Shown: positions 33,819 through 42,586 of the stretch, piece by piece
Numbering within the stretch: the stretch's first letter is position 1
Layout of the letters: every line of letters starts with the position of its first letter
Assembly: GCF_900104035.1 (NCBI RefSeq)
Contig: NZ_FNIT01000009.1
Span: 1-64,000 of the forward strand
Source: Aureimonas jatrophae
GTDB lineage: Bacteria; Pseudomonadota; Alphaproteobacteria; Rhizobiales; Rhizobiaceae
Length of the DNA: 64,000 bases
Direction of reading: 5' to 3'
Program-made: the position numbers and the translations under genes
Notes under the pieces: model-generated
What the model was told of the DNA's origin: nothing
Seen by the model: the letters and a program-made list of their open reading frames with translations, nothing else
The model's database searches: none

Positions 33819-35819
33819 TCAGAGACCGGCCGTGTCCATGCGACGCCGACGCAGGGCCGCCAGGCGCAGGCTGACGCGCTCGCGCGCCGCGTCCTGCGTC
33901 GACGCCTCGACCACCGGCGGGGCCTCCTCGCCATCGGCCTCGGGCTGCCCGGCGAGGGGCGCGCGGCGGGCGGCGCCAAGGGCCCGGATCCGCTCGCGCA
34001 GGGCGTCGCGCCGCTGCTCCAGATCGTCCGCCGTCTCGGGCGCGTCGCGACCGTCGGCCGGCTCGCCGGTTGCCTGCGCCACCGTCCATTCCGGTTGCGG
34101 CAGGTCCGCGTCGTGCGCGCGCTCGGACGCCGGGTCGGTCGCAGGCGCCGGTAGGTCGCGCGGCGCGGTATCCGGCGCGGCCTCGTCCGGCTCGTCGTGT
34201 TCCCCGGTGCTGGCGCCGCGCAGCTGCCAACCCGTGCCGAACGGCGCGGCGTCGACATCGCCGGACGGTTCGCGCTCGGCGACGGTCTCGGCGCGGTCCT
34301 GGTCCAGCACCTCGCGCGCCAGCCGCGCGGCGGCCACGTCCCGCACCGGCGCCTCGCTCGCGGCCTCGCCCGGCGCACGCACGCCCCGCAGGGCCCGTAC
34401 GATCGCGGCCAGAAGAACGATCGCCACGCCGAGGCCCGCGCCGGCGATGCCGCCCGCCACGACCACGACCTTGCGCGACAGGCTGGAGGGATGGAGCGGC
34501 ACGGTGGCGTCGGAGATGACGCGCACGTTGGTGGTGTTGAGCGACTCCTGCTCGCTGGTCTGGCGGGCGCGCAGGAGATACGCCTCGTAGACGGCGCGCG
34601 AGGCGTCCACCTCACGCTCCAGCTCGCGCAGGCGCACGAACGAACCGCTGGTCTCGATCTGGCGCGAGCGCAGCGTATCGATCTGCGCGCTCAGGTCGCG
34701 CTCGGTCGCCTGGGCGCGGGCGAGTTCGGTCTGGGCCGAGGCGACGATGCGCGACAGCTCGGTCTGGATCGCGCGGCGGGCCGAGGCGAGCGCGCCTTCG
34801 GAAGCGATGCGCTGGGGATGGCGGGGTCCGAGGCGCGAGGCCAGCAGCGCCTCGTTCTGGGCGGCTTCCGCGTAGGTCTGGCGCAGGCGCTGGAGCGACT
34901 CCGAGTTCAGCCCTTCCGGGAACGATCCCTCCACGACGTCGTCGACGCTCGCGCGGCGCAGCGACTCGGCGCGCACGTTGAGCGCCGTGATCTGGGCGCG
35001 CACGTCGGCGAGCTGGTTGTTGATGCGCGTGATGTACTCGTCGTCGATCAACCGGCCGCCGACGCCCACCAGGCGGTTCTCGGCCTTGTAGGTCTCGACG
35101 GCCTCCTCGGTGTCGACGACGCGCTGGCGCAGCTCCGCCAGACGCGAGGACAGGGCCTGCGTCGCGCGCCGGGCGATCTCGGCCTGGGCGCGCCCCTGTT
35201 CGGCGATAAAGGTTTCGGTAACGAGGTTGGCGAGACGCGCGGCCTTTTGCGCGTCCTCTGAGCGCACGGCCAGGTCGATCACGAAGCTGTTCGGCTGGCG
35301 TGCGGCCGCGACATGCTTCTGAAACTCGGTGAGCGTGACCAGTTCGCGGTCGCGCACCAGCGCTTCGGCATCGTCGGAGCCGAACACCGAGAGCATGGCG
35401 GACAGGTTGCCCAGAAGGCTCGTGCGCGTGCCGTTGAACTCGGGGTCGGCGGTGAGCGTCGCCTCCGAAATGACGCGGCCGAGCACGCGGTCCGAGGTCA
35501 TCACCGCGATCTGGCTTTCCACGAGCGCCAGGGTCGCATCGGTGGACAGGCCCGCCGGCGTCACCGTGACGTCGTTCTGGACGATGTTGAGGTCGCGCGG
35601 ATCGAGCACGAGGCGGCTGACGGCGGTGAACTGCTTGGGCGTCGACAGGGCGCTGGCGAGCGCCAGTCCCGCGCCGGCCAGGGCGAAGAGCACGATCAGC
35701 CAGCGCGCGCGCCACACCGAGGAGAACAGCATCACGGGGTCGAAGAGGCCGCCCGACATCCTCTCGCCCGCCGGCGAGACGGCGGCCGGTTGCGCCGGAC
35801 TGCGGCTCTCGTAGAACAT
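33819..35819 (-). CDS. Polysaccharide chain-length/export protein (Wzz/GumC type, no kinase domain)
   Basis: 666 residues. The N-terminal Wzz domain begins at a helix RWLIVLFALAGAGLALASAL, followed by FTAVSRLVLDPRDLNIVQND. A long coiled coil follows (about 170-400, e.g. RLAELRQRVVDTEEAVETYK). The GNVR-type domain comes before the second helix (VVVVAGGIAGAGLGVAIVLL, about 455-475), with the Pro-rich TVPLHPSSLSRK preceding it. The cytoplasmic C-terminal ~185 residues are an acidic, Arg/Ala-rich low-complexity tail with no Walker A motif. It is therefore a co-polymerase without the BY-kinase part that ExoP/GumC-Wzc proteins may carry. It would control the length of a Wzy-dependent surface polysaccharide. 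Confidence 0.88.
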   Translation of the reverse strand: MFYESRSPAQPAAVSPAGERMSGGLFDPVMLFSSVWRARWLIVLFALAGAGLALASALSTPKQFTAVSRLVLDPRDLNIVQNDVTVTPAGLSTDATLALVESQIAVMTSDRVLGRVISEATLTADPEFNGTRTSLLGNLSAMLSVFGSDDAEALVRDRELVTLTEFQKHVAAARQPNSFVIDLAVRSEDAQKAARLANLVTETFIAEQGRAQAEIARRATQALSSRLAELRQRVVDTEEAVETYKAENRLVGVGGRLIDDEYITRINNQLADVRAQITALNVRAESLRRASVDDVVEGSFPEGLNSESLQRLRQTYAEAAQNEALLASRLGPRHPQRIASEGALASARRAIQTELSRIVASAQTELARAQATERDLSAQIDTLRSRQIETSGSFVRLRELEREVDASRAVYEAYLLRARQTSEQESLNTTNVRVISDATVPLHPSSLSRKVVVVAGGIAGAGLGVAIVLLAAIVRALRGVRAPGEAASEAPVRDVAAARLAREVLDQDRAETVAEREPSGDVDAAPFGTGWQLRGASTGEHDEPDEAAPDTAPRDLPAPATDPASERAHDADLPQPEWTVAQATGEPADGRDAPETADDLEQRRDALRERIRALGAARRAPLAGQPEADGEEAPPVVEASTQDAARERVSLRLAALRRRRMDTAGL

Positions 35820-35949
35820 GGACAGGCCTTCGTGACAGGATGTCGAGCCCCGGCTGGGCTCCCGCGATGACCTTGCGTCATCATGGCAAAGAAAGGGTTA
35901 ACGCATCCTCCTGCAGAGCACCCCCGAGCCGCCCCCGCGCCCGGTCGCG

Positions 35950-37059
35950 TCAGGCCTGGGACAGCCGCTGGCGCAGGAGGTCGTACCAGCGTTTGGGGCG
36001 GTAGGCCGCATCCAGCGGAAGGGGGCGCACCGGGGTCCCGTCGGTGCGCGGCATCGTATCGCCCACCCAGCTGTAGCGGTCGGTCAGGCCCCAAGTGATC
36101 ACGGCTTCGGGGCGCTGGCCCGCGAAGAGCCCGTCCAGGAAGTCGCCGACGACCGTCTCCGCCGCCCGGTCGATCTCCTCCGGCCCGCCGGGAACCTGGA
36201 AGTCGATGACGTCGATCTCGGTGGCAAGAAGCCCGACGCCGAGCGCCTTGAGGTCGCGTCCGAAACGCGCCATCGCCTCGGGGTCGATCTCGAAATGCGA
36301 GTAGAGATGCCCCTGGATGCCGACCGCGTCGATCCGCAGGCCGCCGTCCTGAAGCTGTCGCACGAGGTCCAGGGCCACGCGGCGCCGCGCGTCGTAGCGC
36401 GCGCCCCGGAACTCGAGGTCGTAGTCGTTGAGGACGAGCCGCGCGTCGGGATCGGCGCGGGCGGCTTCCGCGAAGGCGATCGGGATATGGCGCGGCCCGA
36501 GCGTGCGCCGCCACCACGTGTCGCGCAACGGACCGCCGCTTTCGCGCGGCTCGTGCGCGATCACCTCGTTCACCACGTCCCAGCTTTGGAGCCGCCCCCG
36601 AAAATGGCCGGCGGTGCGCTGGATATGCTCGCGCAACACCATCTCGGCCTCGACCGGGTCGCTGATCCGCTCCAGCCAGTCCGGATTGCCGTCGTGCCAG
36701 ACGAAGGTGTGACCGCGCGAGGTCCGACCGTTCGCCCGGGCCCAGTCCACCAGCTGGTCGGCCGGTCCGAACTCGAAGCTGTCGCGCGTCGGGCGCAGCA
36801 TCGGGAACTTCAGCTCGTTCATCGGCAGGATGAGGTCGCACCGGTCGAGAAAGCTCTGCCGGTAGTCCGGGTCGCTCTCGAACAGGTTGAACTGGATCGC
36901 CGCTCCGAAGGGAACCGGCGCCGCCGCGCGCGCGCCGGGCGGCAGAGCCGAGGCGCCCAGGGTCGCCGCGCCGCCTGCCAGAAGCGAACGGCGCGTTAAG
37001 TCCGTCCTGCTAGAAGAGGAGCGGTGCGACCGGTGGGCGGAACGGGTCTGGGGCATCAT
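35950..37059 (-). CDS. Tat-exported glycoside hydrolase family 10 (endo-1,4-beta-xylanase-like)
   Basis: 369 residues. The twin-arginine signal is RTDLTRRSLLAGGAATLGAS, cleavage probably after ARA near residue 46. The GH10 fold is complete: NELKFPMLRPTRDSFEFGPA, then RGHTFVWHDGNPDWL. LQSWDVVNEVI gives the acid/base Glu165, VGIQGHLYSHFEID follows, and LLATEIDVIDFQVP gives the nucleophile Glu281, with EAVITWGLTDRYSW after it. GH10 enzymes cleave beta-1,4-xylan. Inside a polysaccharide locus, next to wzz- and wzx-type genes, it may instead trim or release the cell's own polymer. It is divergent from the flippase gene (44 bp apart). Confidence 0.9.
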   Translation of the reverse strand: MMPQTRSAHRSHRSSSSRTDLTRRSLLAGGAATLGASALPPGARAAAPVPFGAAIQFNLFESDPDYRQSFLDRCDLILPMNELKFPMLRPTRDSFEFGPADQLVDWARANGRTSRGHTFVWHDGNPDWLERISDPVEAEMVLREHIQRTAGHFRGRLQSWDVVNEVIAHEPRESGGPLRDTWWRRTLGPRHIPIAFAEAARADPDARLVLNDYDLEFRGARYDARRRVALDLVRQLQDGGLRIDAVGIQGHLYSHFEIDPEAMARFGRDLKALGVGLLATEIDVIDFQVPGGPEEIDRAAETVVGDFLDGLFAGQRPEAVITWGLTDRYSWVGDTMPRTDGTPVRPLPLDAAYRPKRWYDLLRQRLSQA

Positions 37060-37103
37060 GCGGAACGCTCCTCGGGGCTCGGATCAGAAAAGAGCTGGCA
37101 TCC

Positions 37104-38393
37104 ATGGGCTCGATGATGAACCCAACACTTGAAGGGAAGCTGAAGCTCGCCCTCGACTACGCCAAGCTGCTCGGCGGCTCGGGCGGCCGCCTCGTCCTGT
37201 CGCTCGCCTACTTCGCCGCGATCGCCAACGCCCTCAGCGTCGCGGACTACGGCCTCTTCGCCACTGCGTCGGCGACCGGCATCGTCCTGTCGCGCATCTT
37301 CGGTCTCGGCTTCGTGTCGCCGCTTTATCGCACCTCCGCGGCGCGGCCCCGGCTGATCGGGGTCTACACGGCGGGCCTTCTCCTGGCCGCCGCCGTCTCG
37401 CTGCCGCTCGTCGTGCTGGCGGCCGTCGCCTTCTACCTCGCGGTGTTCCGGGGCGACGTCGGTCCCGGCCCCTTCGCGCTGATCGTGGCCGCCGAGGTTC
37501 TGGCCTGGCGCACGCTCGAGGTCGTATGCATCGTCAACAACGGTCTCGGCCGCTTCGGCCGCTCGTCGCTCCTGGTTGTGGGGGGAACGCTCGCGAAGGC
37601 CCTGGCGGCGCTTCTGTTCCTGGCGCTCGCCGGCCGGGACGGCGGCCTTTGGCTCTGGGGCCTTCTGTATCTGTGCGCCAACACGCTGTCGGCGATGGTC
37701 GGCATAGCCCTCCTCTACCCGCGCCAGCGCCTGCGGGTCGACCTGCGCCTGTACCGCCGGCGCCTGCAGGACAGCCTCGCGGTGGCGGGCGCGGAGATCC
37801 TGTTCTACCTCCAGTCCGAGCTCGACAAGCTCCTGGTGCTCTCGGTGGGCGGCCCCCAGACCGCGGGCGTCTACGCCCTTCTGATGCGCCTGATCGACCT
37901 TACCGCGCTGCCGGTGCGCTCGTTCAACATGATGGTGGTCCAGAAGCTGATGCGCACGCCCGACTGGCTCGCCTCGTGGCGCATGCGGCTCGGCCTCGAA
38001 GGCGGCATCGCGCTGGTCTCGGCGGCGGGCGCGGGCGCGCTCGCGCTGGTTCTCCTGTTCGCGCCGGGCCTCTTGGGCGGCAACGTCGCGCAGGCCGTGC
38101 CGCTGATGCCGCTCGTGATCCTGGTGCCGGCGTTCCGCAACCTCGTGGAGTACGAGAGCGAGCTCCTGTATGCCGGCGGCCGCACCACGATCCGTGCGGG
38201 GCTCCTGGCGCTGCTGGGCGCGGCCAAGGCGGCGCTCCTGACCTGGCTCCTGCGCGATGCGGGCGACGGCTCCACGACCTGGGTCGGCGGCCTGAACGCG
38301 GTCTTCGCGCTGCTTTGGGGCCTGTCCTTCGTTTCGACCTATGCGGCCTTGTCGGAAACACGCCGGCGACCCGCCCGCCTGCGCACCGCCTGA
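37104..38393 (+). CDS. Polysaccharide flippase (Wzx/MATE-like oligosaccharide exporter)
   Basis: 429 residues with about 12 hydrophobic segments. The start is MGSMMNPTLEGKLKLALDYA, with further in-frame ATGs at 37113 and 37116 possible. The first membrane region has GGRLVLSLAYFAAIANALSV and DYGLFATASA, the common start of O-antigen flippases. Later SELDKLLVLSVGGPQTAGVY is the typical second-half Wzx motif. It would carry lipid-linked repeat units across the inner membrane for the polymer handled by the adjacent Wzz-like protein. It is the only clearly plus-strand gene among the first polysaccharide genes. Confidence 0.82.
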   Translation: MGSMMNPTLEGKLKLALDYAKLLGGSGGRLVLSLAYFAAIANALSVADYGLFATASATGIVLSRIFGLGFVSPLYRTSAARPRLIGVYTAGLLLAAAVSLPLVVLAAVAFYLAVFRGDVGPGPFALIVAAEVLAWRTLEVVCIVNNGLGRFGRSSLLVVGGTLAKALAALLFLALAGRDGGLWLWGLLYLCANTLSAMVGIALLYPRQRLRVDLRLYRRRLQDSLAVAGAEILFYLQSELDKLLVLSVGGPQTAGVYALLMRLIDLTALPVRSFNMMVVQKLMRTPDWLASWRMRLGLEGGIALVSAAGAGALALVLLFAPGLLGGNVAQAVPLMPLVILVPAFRNLVEYESELLYAGGRTTIRAGLLALLGAAKAALLTWLLRDAGDGSTTWVGGLNAVFALLWGLSFVSTYAALSETRRRPARLRTA

Positions 38394-38414
38394 CGCTCCC
38401 CCTCCCGGCCGCCC

Positions 38415-38437
38415 CGGCGGTCGAGGCCTCGCCGCCG
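38415..38437. terminator. Inverted repeat between convergent genes
   Basis: CGGCGG (38415-38420) and CCGCCG (38432-38437), with an inner GAGG/CCTC pair (38423-38430). The dyad sits between the flippase stop (38393) and the stop of the minus-strand gene (38446), so it could serve both. No T tract. Confidence 0.35.
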
Positions 38438-38445
38438 CCGAGCCG

Positions 38446-39324
38446 CTAGAGGCCGATCACCGAGCGGATCAGGTCGGGACTGGTGCCCGTGAAGGACTGG
38501 AGGCCGATCGCCACCTGATCGGGCTCCAACCCGTCCAGAAAGGCGCGCACGCCGCGCTCGTCGAGCGGCGGTCCGATCCAGTAGACGGCGCAGAGCATGC
38601 GGTCGGTCGGCTCGTGCCGATCGGGCCGGTTCTCGCATTCGTCGACGAAGCGACCGTAGATCGTGCACTCCGACAGGGCGGCCGATCCGACCAGGGCGCG
38701 CAGGGGCGCTCGGCTGGTGGCCTTCGCGATCCGCGCCAGCATGTCGCGCACCGTGTCGGCCCGCCAGGCGATCAGCGTCGCGATATAGCCGGTCTCGGTC
38801 TGCGCGGGCGCCGCGATACCGAGCAGCGCGCCGGCGCGCCGGGACCAGGCCTCGTGCTCGATCCGCAGGGCGTCGGTCACGACCGAGCGCATCGCGTCGG
38901 GGCGACGATAGAAGGCGACCCGCTCGCCGCGGATCAGGGCGCCGACCGCGAAGGGACGCACGAACAGGACGTCGGAGTCCAGCGACACCAGGACGTCCTC
39001 GTCCAGCGCGGCGGCCATGGCGATGCGACGCAGCTGCTGGACGTGCCAGCCGCGAAGGGGCGGGCCGAAGGGCGTCAACCAGAGCGAACGGCGCGGCCGG
39101 CCCAGGACCGTGGGGACGGGCCGCAGCCAGGCGGGCAGGATCTCGTCCTCGCAGACGATCCGGCGCCCCGGTCCTTCCAGGGCCCGGAACAGGGCGACAT
39201 CGCGCCGCGCGACCAGGATCAGATGGACCGCGTGGCCCGTGACGAAGCGGTCGATCGAGTCGCACAGGAGTCGGCAGCGCTCGAAGTCGCCGCGATAGCT
39301 CGAGGTGACGAGGGCAACGCGCAT
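38446..39324 (-). CDS. DUF6492-type putative glycosyltransferase
   Basis: 292 residues, MRVALVTSSYRGDFERCRLL. The start shares its base with the stop of the upstream WecG/TagA-type gene (TGATG junction). The N-terminal Rossmann-like strand and FERCRLLCDSIDRFV, then EDVLVSLDSDVLFVRPF with a D-x-D motif, indicate a GT-A fold that binds a metal and nucleotide sugar. The C-terminal EPTDRMLCAVYWI has no known meaning to me. I believe this matches the DUF6492 family found in polysaccharide loci, whose biochemical role is not established. Confidence 0.7.
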   Translation of the reverse strand: MRVALVTSSYRGDFERCRLLCDSIDRFVTGHAVHLILVARRDVALFRALEGPGRRIVCEDEILPAWLRPVPTVLGRPRRSLWLTPFGPPLRGWHVQQLRRIAMAAALDEDVLVSLDSDVLFVRPFAVGALIRGERVAFYRRPDAMRSVVTDALRIEHEAWSRRAGALLGIAAPAQTETGYIATLIAWRADTVRDMLARIAKATSRAPLRALVGSAALSECTIYGRFVDECENRPDRHEPTDRMLCAVYWIGPPLDERGVRAFLDGLEPDQVAIGLQSFTGTSPDLIRSVIGL

Positions 39325-40151
39325 CAAGGGCTGGTTCGGCGCATGATCTTCTGCCGGGCGACGCGCAGGAGAAAGGCGGGATTGCCGCGCAGGTAGCGCC
39401 GGGCCAGTCGGCGCGGCTCCTGCATCAGGCGCCAGACCCATTCCACACGAAGGCGGCGCATCAGCGGGGGCGCGCGCACGACCTTTCCGGCCGTGAAGTC
39501 CAGAAGCGCGCCGACGCCCATGGCCACCGAGGCCTCGCGCGCGCCGACATGACGGCGCAGAAACAACTCCTGGCGCGGCACGCCGAGGCCCACCAGCAGG
39601 AGATCGGGGCTCAGCGCGCGCAGAAGCGCGGCTACGCCCTCGGCCTGGTCGTCCCCGTCGAAGTAGCCGTGCGAGACCGCCGTGAAGCGGTGCTGCGCGA
39701 AGCGCTCGCCGAAGCGGATCGCGGCCTGCTCGGCCACGCCGGGCTCGCCGCCCACCAGCGCCACGCGCAGCGGCTCGGCGGTCGCATCCAGGAGGCGCGG
39801 CACGAAGTCCGTCCCGTTGAGGTTCTCGGGAAACGGCTCGCCGAACAGGAGGCGCGAGCCGAGATCGACCCCGATGCCGTCCGGAAGGCAGAGCGTGCCC
39901 TCCATCGCCTCGCGATAGGTCGCGTCCTCCAGCGAGACGTTGACGCAATGGGCGTTGGCGAAGGTCACGCACAGGCCCATGCGCGTGCGCATGGCTTCCT
40001 GGATCGCGGCGACCGCCGTGTTTCCGTCCACCGCCGCCACGGACAGCGCGCCGATCCGGCGCAGCACGAAGCGCGACAGGTCCGGATGCTCCCGGCTGCC
40101 CTCCGTCGCCCGGGGCGGGGCGACGCGCGCGTTGACCAGGGCGCCCGTCAT
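39324..40151 (-). CDS. WecG/TagA/CpsF-family glycosyltransferase
   Basis: 275 residues from the ATG at 40151, which overlaps the preceding gene's stop by 4 nt. It has the conserved WecG/TagA core: TFANAHCVNVSLEDATYREA, CLPDGIGVDLGSRLLFGEPF, NGTDFVPRLL, then LVGLGVPRQELFLRRHVGAR and GVGALLDFTAGKVVRAPPLM with the family's G-x-P-x-Q-E and F-x-x-G motifs. It ends with RRLRVEWVWRLMQEPRRLAR, also typical. These GT26 enzymes transfer ManNAcA, ManNAc or glucose to lipid-linked intermediates. It fits the middle of a repeat-unit assembly line. Confidence 0.9.
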   Translation of the reverse strand: MTGALVNARVAPPRATEGSREHPDLSRFVLRRIGALSVAAVDGNTAVAAIQEAMRTRMGLCVTFANAHCVNVSLEDATYREAMEGTLCLPDGIGVDLGSRLLFGEPFPENLNGTDFVPRLLDATAEPLRVALVGGEPGVAEQAAIRFGERFAQHRFTAVSHGYFDGDDQAEGVAALLRALSPDLLLVGLGVPRQELFLRRHVGAREASVAMGVGALLDFTAGKVVRAPPLMRRLRVEWVWRLMQEPRRLARRYLRGNPAFLLRVARQKIMRRTSP

Positions 40152-41371
40152 GCGGCCACGCCGCCGCGCCGGCGCTCGCGCCCGTCCCATTCGCCCGCGC
40201 CCGCCTCGGGCGCCAGGCGGGACAGTCCCGCAGCCAGGCCGGCCAGCAGTCCCTCGCGCTGCCGCCGGGCGAACGCGCCTCCGTCGAGACGCGACACCTC
40301 CCCCGCCCGGACAGCTGCAACCAGCGACGCGAGCGCATGGGCAAAGGCGGCCGGATCGTCGGCCATGCGCACGTTGGCGGGCAGCACCGCGCCGATGCCG
40401 CGCAGCGCCGCCGGGGTGGCGACCGCCGGCATGCCCTCCTCCAGCGTCTCGATGGTCTTCAGCTGCACGCCGGTGCCCCCCCGCGTGGCGATCGCGACCA
40501 CGCGGCCCGAACGAACGAAGTCCGTGGCGTCCGGCACGCGGCCCCGGAAGCGGACCTGCTTCGGTGCGGCCGGCGGCGGGCCGTCGAACACGCCGGCGAT
40601 CTCAACCGTGATGTCGGCGGGCAGGTGCGGCACGACGGTCTCCAGGAACCAGTCGATGCCGACGCGGTTCGGCGCCCAGCTCCAGGTGCCGATCATCGCG
40701 ACGTCGAAGGCGGGTTCCCGGTTGTCCTCGGCGGATCGGCGCTCGCGCCCGGTGGCCAGGCTCAACGTCACGCTCCGCGGATCGCCCTCCAGCCCCAGGC
40801 GCCGCGCGTCGTCGTGAGCGAGCGTGTGCACCACGGCGGCTTCGCGGCACAGGCGCGTCTCGCCGCGCTCCAGGAGACGCGCCTCGCGGGCGTAGAGGCG
40901 GCGTGCCACGGGCGAGCGCGCATGGGCGGCGTTCTCGCGCGCCGTCAGGTGCTCGACATTGTGGGCGATGAAGATCGTCGGGGCGAGCTGCGTCAGAACG
41001 CGATAGGCGATCGGCATCTGGACCGAGGACAGGATCACGGCATCCACCGGTCCCGCGGCCTCCAGCCGGTGCCGGAGCGCCGCGTCGCTCATCACGCGCA
41101 GCTTGGCGGACGAGACCGTCAGGCCCTGTCGCAGCGCGCGCAGCACCCAGGCGACCTTTTGCGAGCGCGAGGCGCTGCTGTTCTCGATCGCAAGCGGTCC
41201 GAGATCCACATGCAGGCCCTCGGGCGGCTCGGCGCCGGGCCGGCGGAAACCCACCGGCACCAGTTCGACGCCGCAGTCCTCGAACCCCCGCGCGATCGCA
41301 CGGTTGGCGATCTCGAACCCGGTTGCGGTCTGGGCCTCCGGCAGCCAGGAGGAAACAAAGAGAGCACGCAT
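40148..41371 (-). CDS. Glycosyltransferase, GT4/GT1-like (GT-B fold)
   Basis: 407 residues, MRALFVSSWLPEAQTATGFE. N-terminal acceptor domain with APTIFIAHNVEHLTARENAA; C-terminal donor domain with FDVAMIGTWSWAPNRVGIDW, then VRFRGRVPDATDFVRSGRVV and GGTGVQLKTIETLEEGMPAV. The last segment is the E-x7-E-like donor-binding motif of GT4-type enzymes, with T-G-x-x-x-K-x-x-E. It is the first gene of the minus-strand three-gene run with WecG/TagA and DUF6492. The donor sugar cannot be read. Confidence 0.85.
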   Translation of the reverse strand: MRALFVSSWLPEAQTATGFEIANRAIARGFEDCGVELVPVGFRRPGAEPPEGLHVDLGPLAIENSSASRSQKVAWVLRALRQGLTVSSAKLRVMSDAALRHRLEAAGPVDAVILSSVQMPIAYRVLTQLAPTIFIAHNVEHLTARENAAHARSPVARRLYAREARLLERGETRLCREAAVVHTLAHDDARRLGLEGDPRSVTLSLATGRERRSAEDNREPAFDVAMIGTWSWAPNRVGIDWFLETVVPHLPADITVEIAGVFDGPPPAAPKQVRFRGRVPDATDFVRSGRVVAIATRGGTGVQLKTIETLEEGMPAVATPAALRGIGAVLPANVRMADDPAAFAHALASLVAAVRAGEVSRLDGGAFARRQREGLLAGLAAGLSRLAPEAGAGEWDGRERRRGGVAA

Positions 41372-41521
41372 GGACGGACTTTCCCAAGGATACCGTTAGG
41401 TTAGCCGTCGTGGGTTACAAAAGAGTCAAACGGCCGGCCCAAAGGCCCCGTCTGTCCAACACCTTCGCTTCACCGCCCGGCTTGACCGATCCTTCACCGC
41501 TCGTGCGCCACAGTCGCCCGC

Positions 41522-42514
41522 ATGACCCGCTCCGCTTCCCTTCCCGATCCGATCGAGTTCCGCGCGCCCTGCCTCGAGGCCGACGCTTGCGAGACGGTGG
41601 TCGTACTGCCGACCTTCCGTCGGCCTGCCCAGGTCGTGGCCACGCTGCGCTCGCTTGCGGCGCAGCTCCACCGGCACCGGGCGGCGGTGATCGTGATGGA
41701 CAACGACGACGACGCGCGCGAGGGCCTGGAGGCCGTGCGTCCCCTCCTCCTGTCGGACGAGGTGCCGGGCATGGCGCTTGTGGCGCGGGAGCGGGGCAAC
41801 TGCTCCGCCTACAATGCGGGTTTTCGCGCGGCGCTCGCCGAGTTTCCCCGCATGCGCCGCTGCCTCGTGATCGACGACGACGAACTCGCCGGCGCGGACT
41901 GGATCGAGCGGATGACCGCGGAAGCCGAGCGCAGCGGCGTCGACATCGTCGGCGGGCCGCAGATGCCCGTGTTCGAGCGCGGCGGCAACGGACGCTTCGA
42001 GCGCCATCCCGTCTTCCGGCAGCACTACGATCGCTCCGGCCCGGTTCCGATCCTGTATTCGTCGGGCAACGTCCTGATCTCGCGCACGGTCCTGGAAGCG
42101 GCCGGCGACCCGGTTCTGGACACGGCGTTCAACTTCATCGGCGGCGGCGACAGCGACTTCTACTCCCGCATGCGCGAGCGCGGCTTCCGCTTCGGCTGGT
42201 GCGAGGAGGCACCGGTGTTCGAGACCGTGCCGGAACGGCGGACGCGCTTCGACTGGGTGAACGCCCGCTCCTTGCGCAACGGTGCGATCTCGTCGCTGAT
42301 CGAGCACCGGCGTCGGCCGGACGCGGCCGGGCGCGCGCGGACCCTTTTGAAGAGCGCGGCGCTGCTCGCCTCGGCGCCGGCGCGTGGCCTGCGCCTCGGG
42401 TGGCGCCTGCGCTCACCGGTGGCCGCGCTGTATCCCCTTCAGGTCGCGCTCGGCCGCTTCCAGGCCGAATTCGGGCGGGTGGGCGAGCAGTACCGCCAGC
42501 CCGAGCGCAACTGA
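41522..42514 (+). CDS. Family 2 glycosyltransferase
   Basis: 330 residues, ATG 41522. GT-A fold: CETVVVLPTFRRPAQVVATL, then AAVIVMDNDDD, a GNCSAYNAGFRAAL acceptor loop, and RCLVIDDDELAGADWIERMT with the D-D-D-E metal/donor motif. It continues with VGGPQMPVF and GGGDSDFYSRMRERGFRFGW, the usual GT2 distal catalytic E/D-D region. It is divergent from the GT4-like gene across 150 bp and precedes the hisD group. A C-terminal 90-residue tail has amphipathic, possibly membrane-associated helices. Confidence 0.85.
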   Translation: MTRSASLPDPIEFRAPCLEADACETVVVLPTFRRPAQVVATLRSLAAQLHRHRAAVIVMDNDDDAREGLEAVRPLLLSDEVPGMALVARERGNCSAYNAGFRAALAEFPRMRRCLVIDDDELAGADWIERMTAEAERSGVDIVGGPQMPVFERGGNGRFERHPVFRQHYDRSGPVPILYSSGNVLISRTVLEAAGDPVLDTAFNFIGGGDSDFYSRMRERGFRFGWCEEAPVFETVPERRTRFDWVNARSLRNGAISSLIEHRRRPDAAGRARTLLKSAALLASAPARGLRLGWRLRSPVAALYPLQVALGRFQAEFGRVGEQYRQPERN

Positions 42515-42586
42515 CGGATGGCACGGGCGCCGGGAGCGCCCTAGTTGGCGGGCGACCGGACACGCCCGACCCCCGCGAGGCTGCGC

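Noticed and set aside
33819-35819. Tyrosine autokinase (ExoP/Wzc type) identity for the Wzz-like gene
   Set aside because: No Walker A or A' motif and no Tyr cluster in the C-terminal tail.
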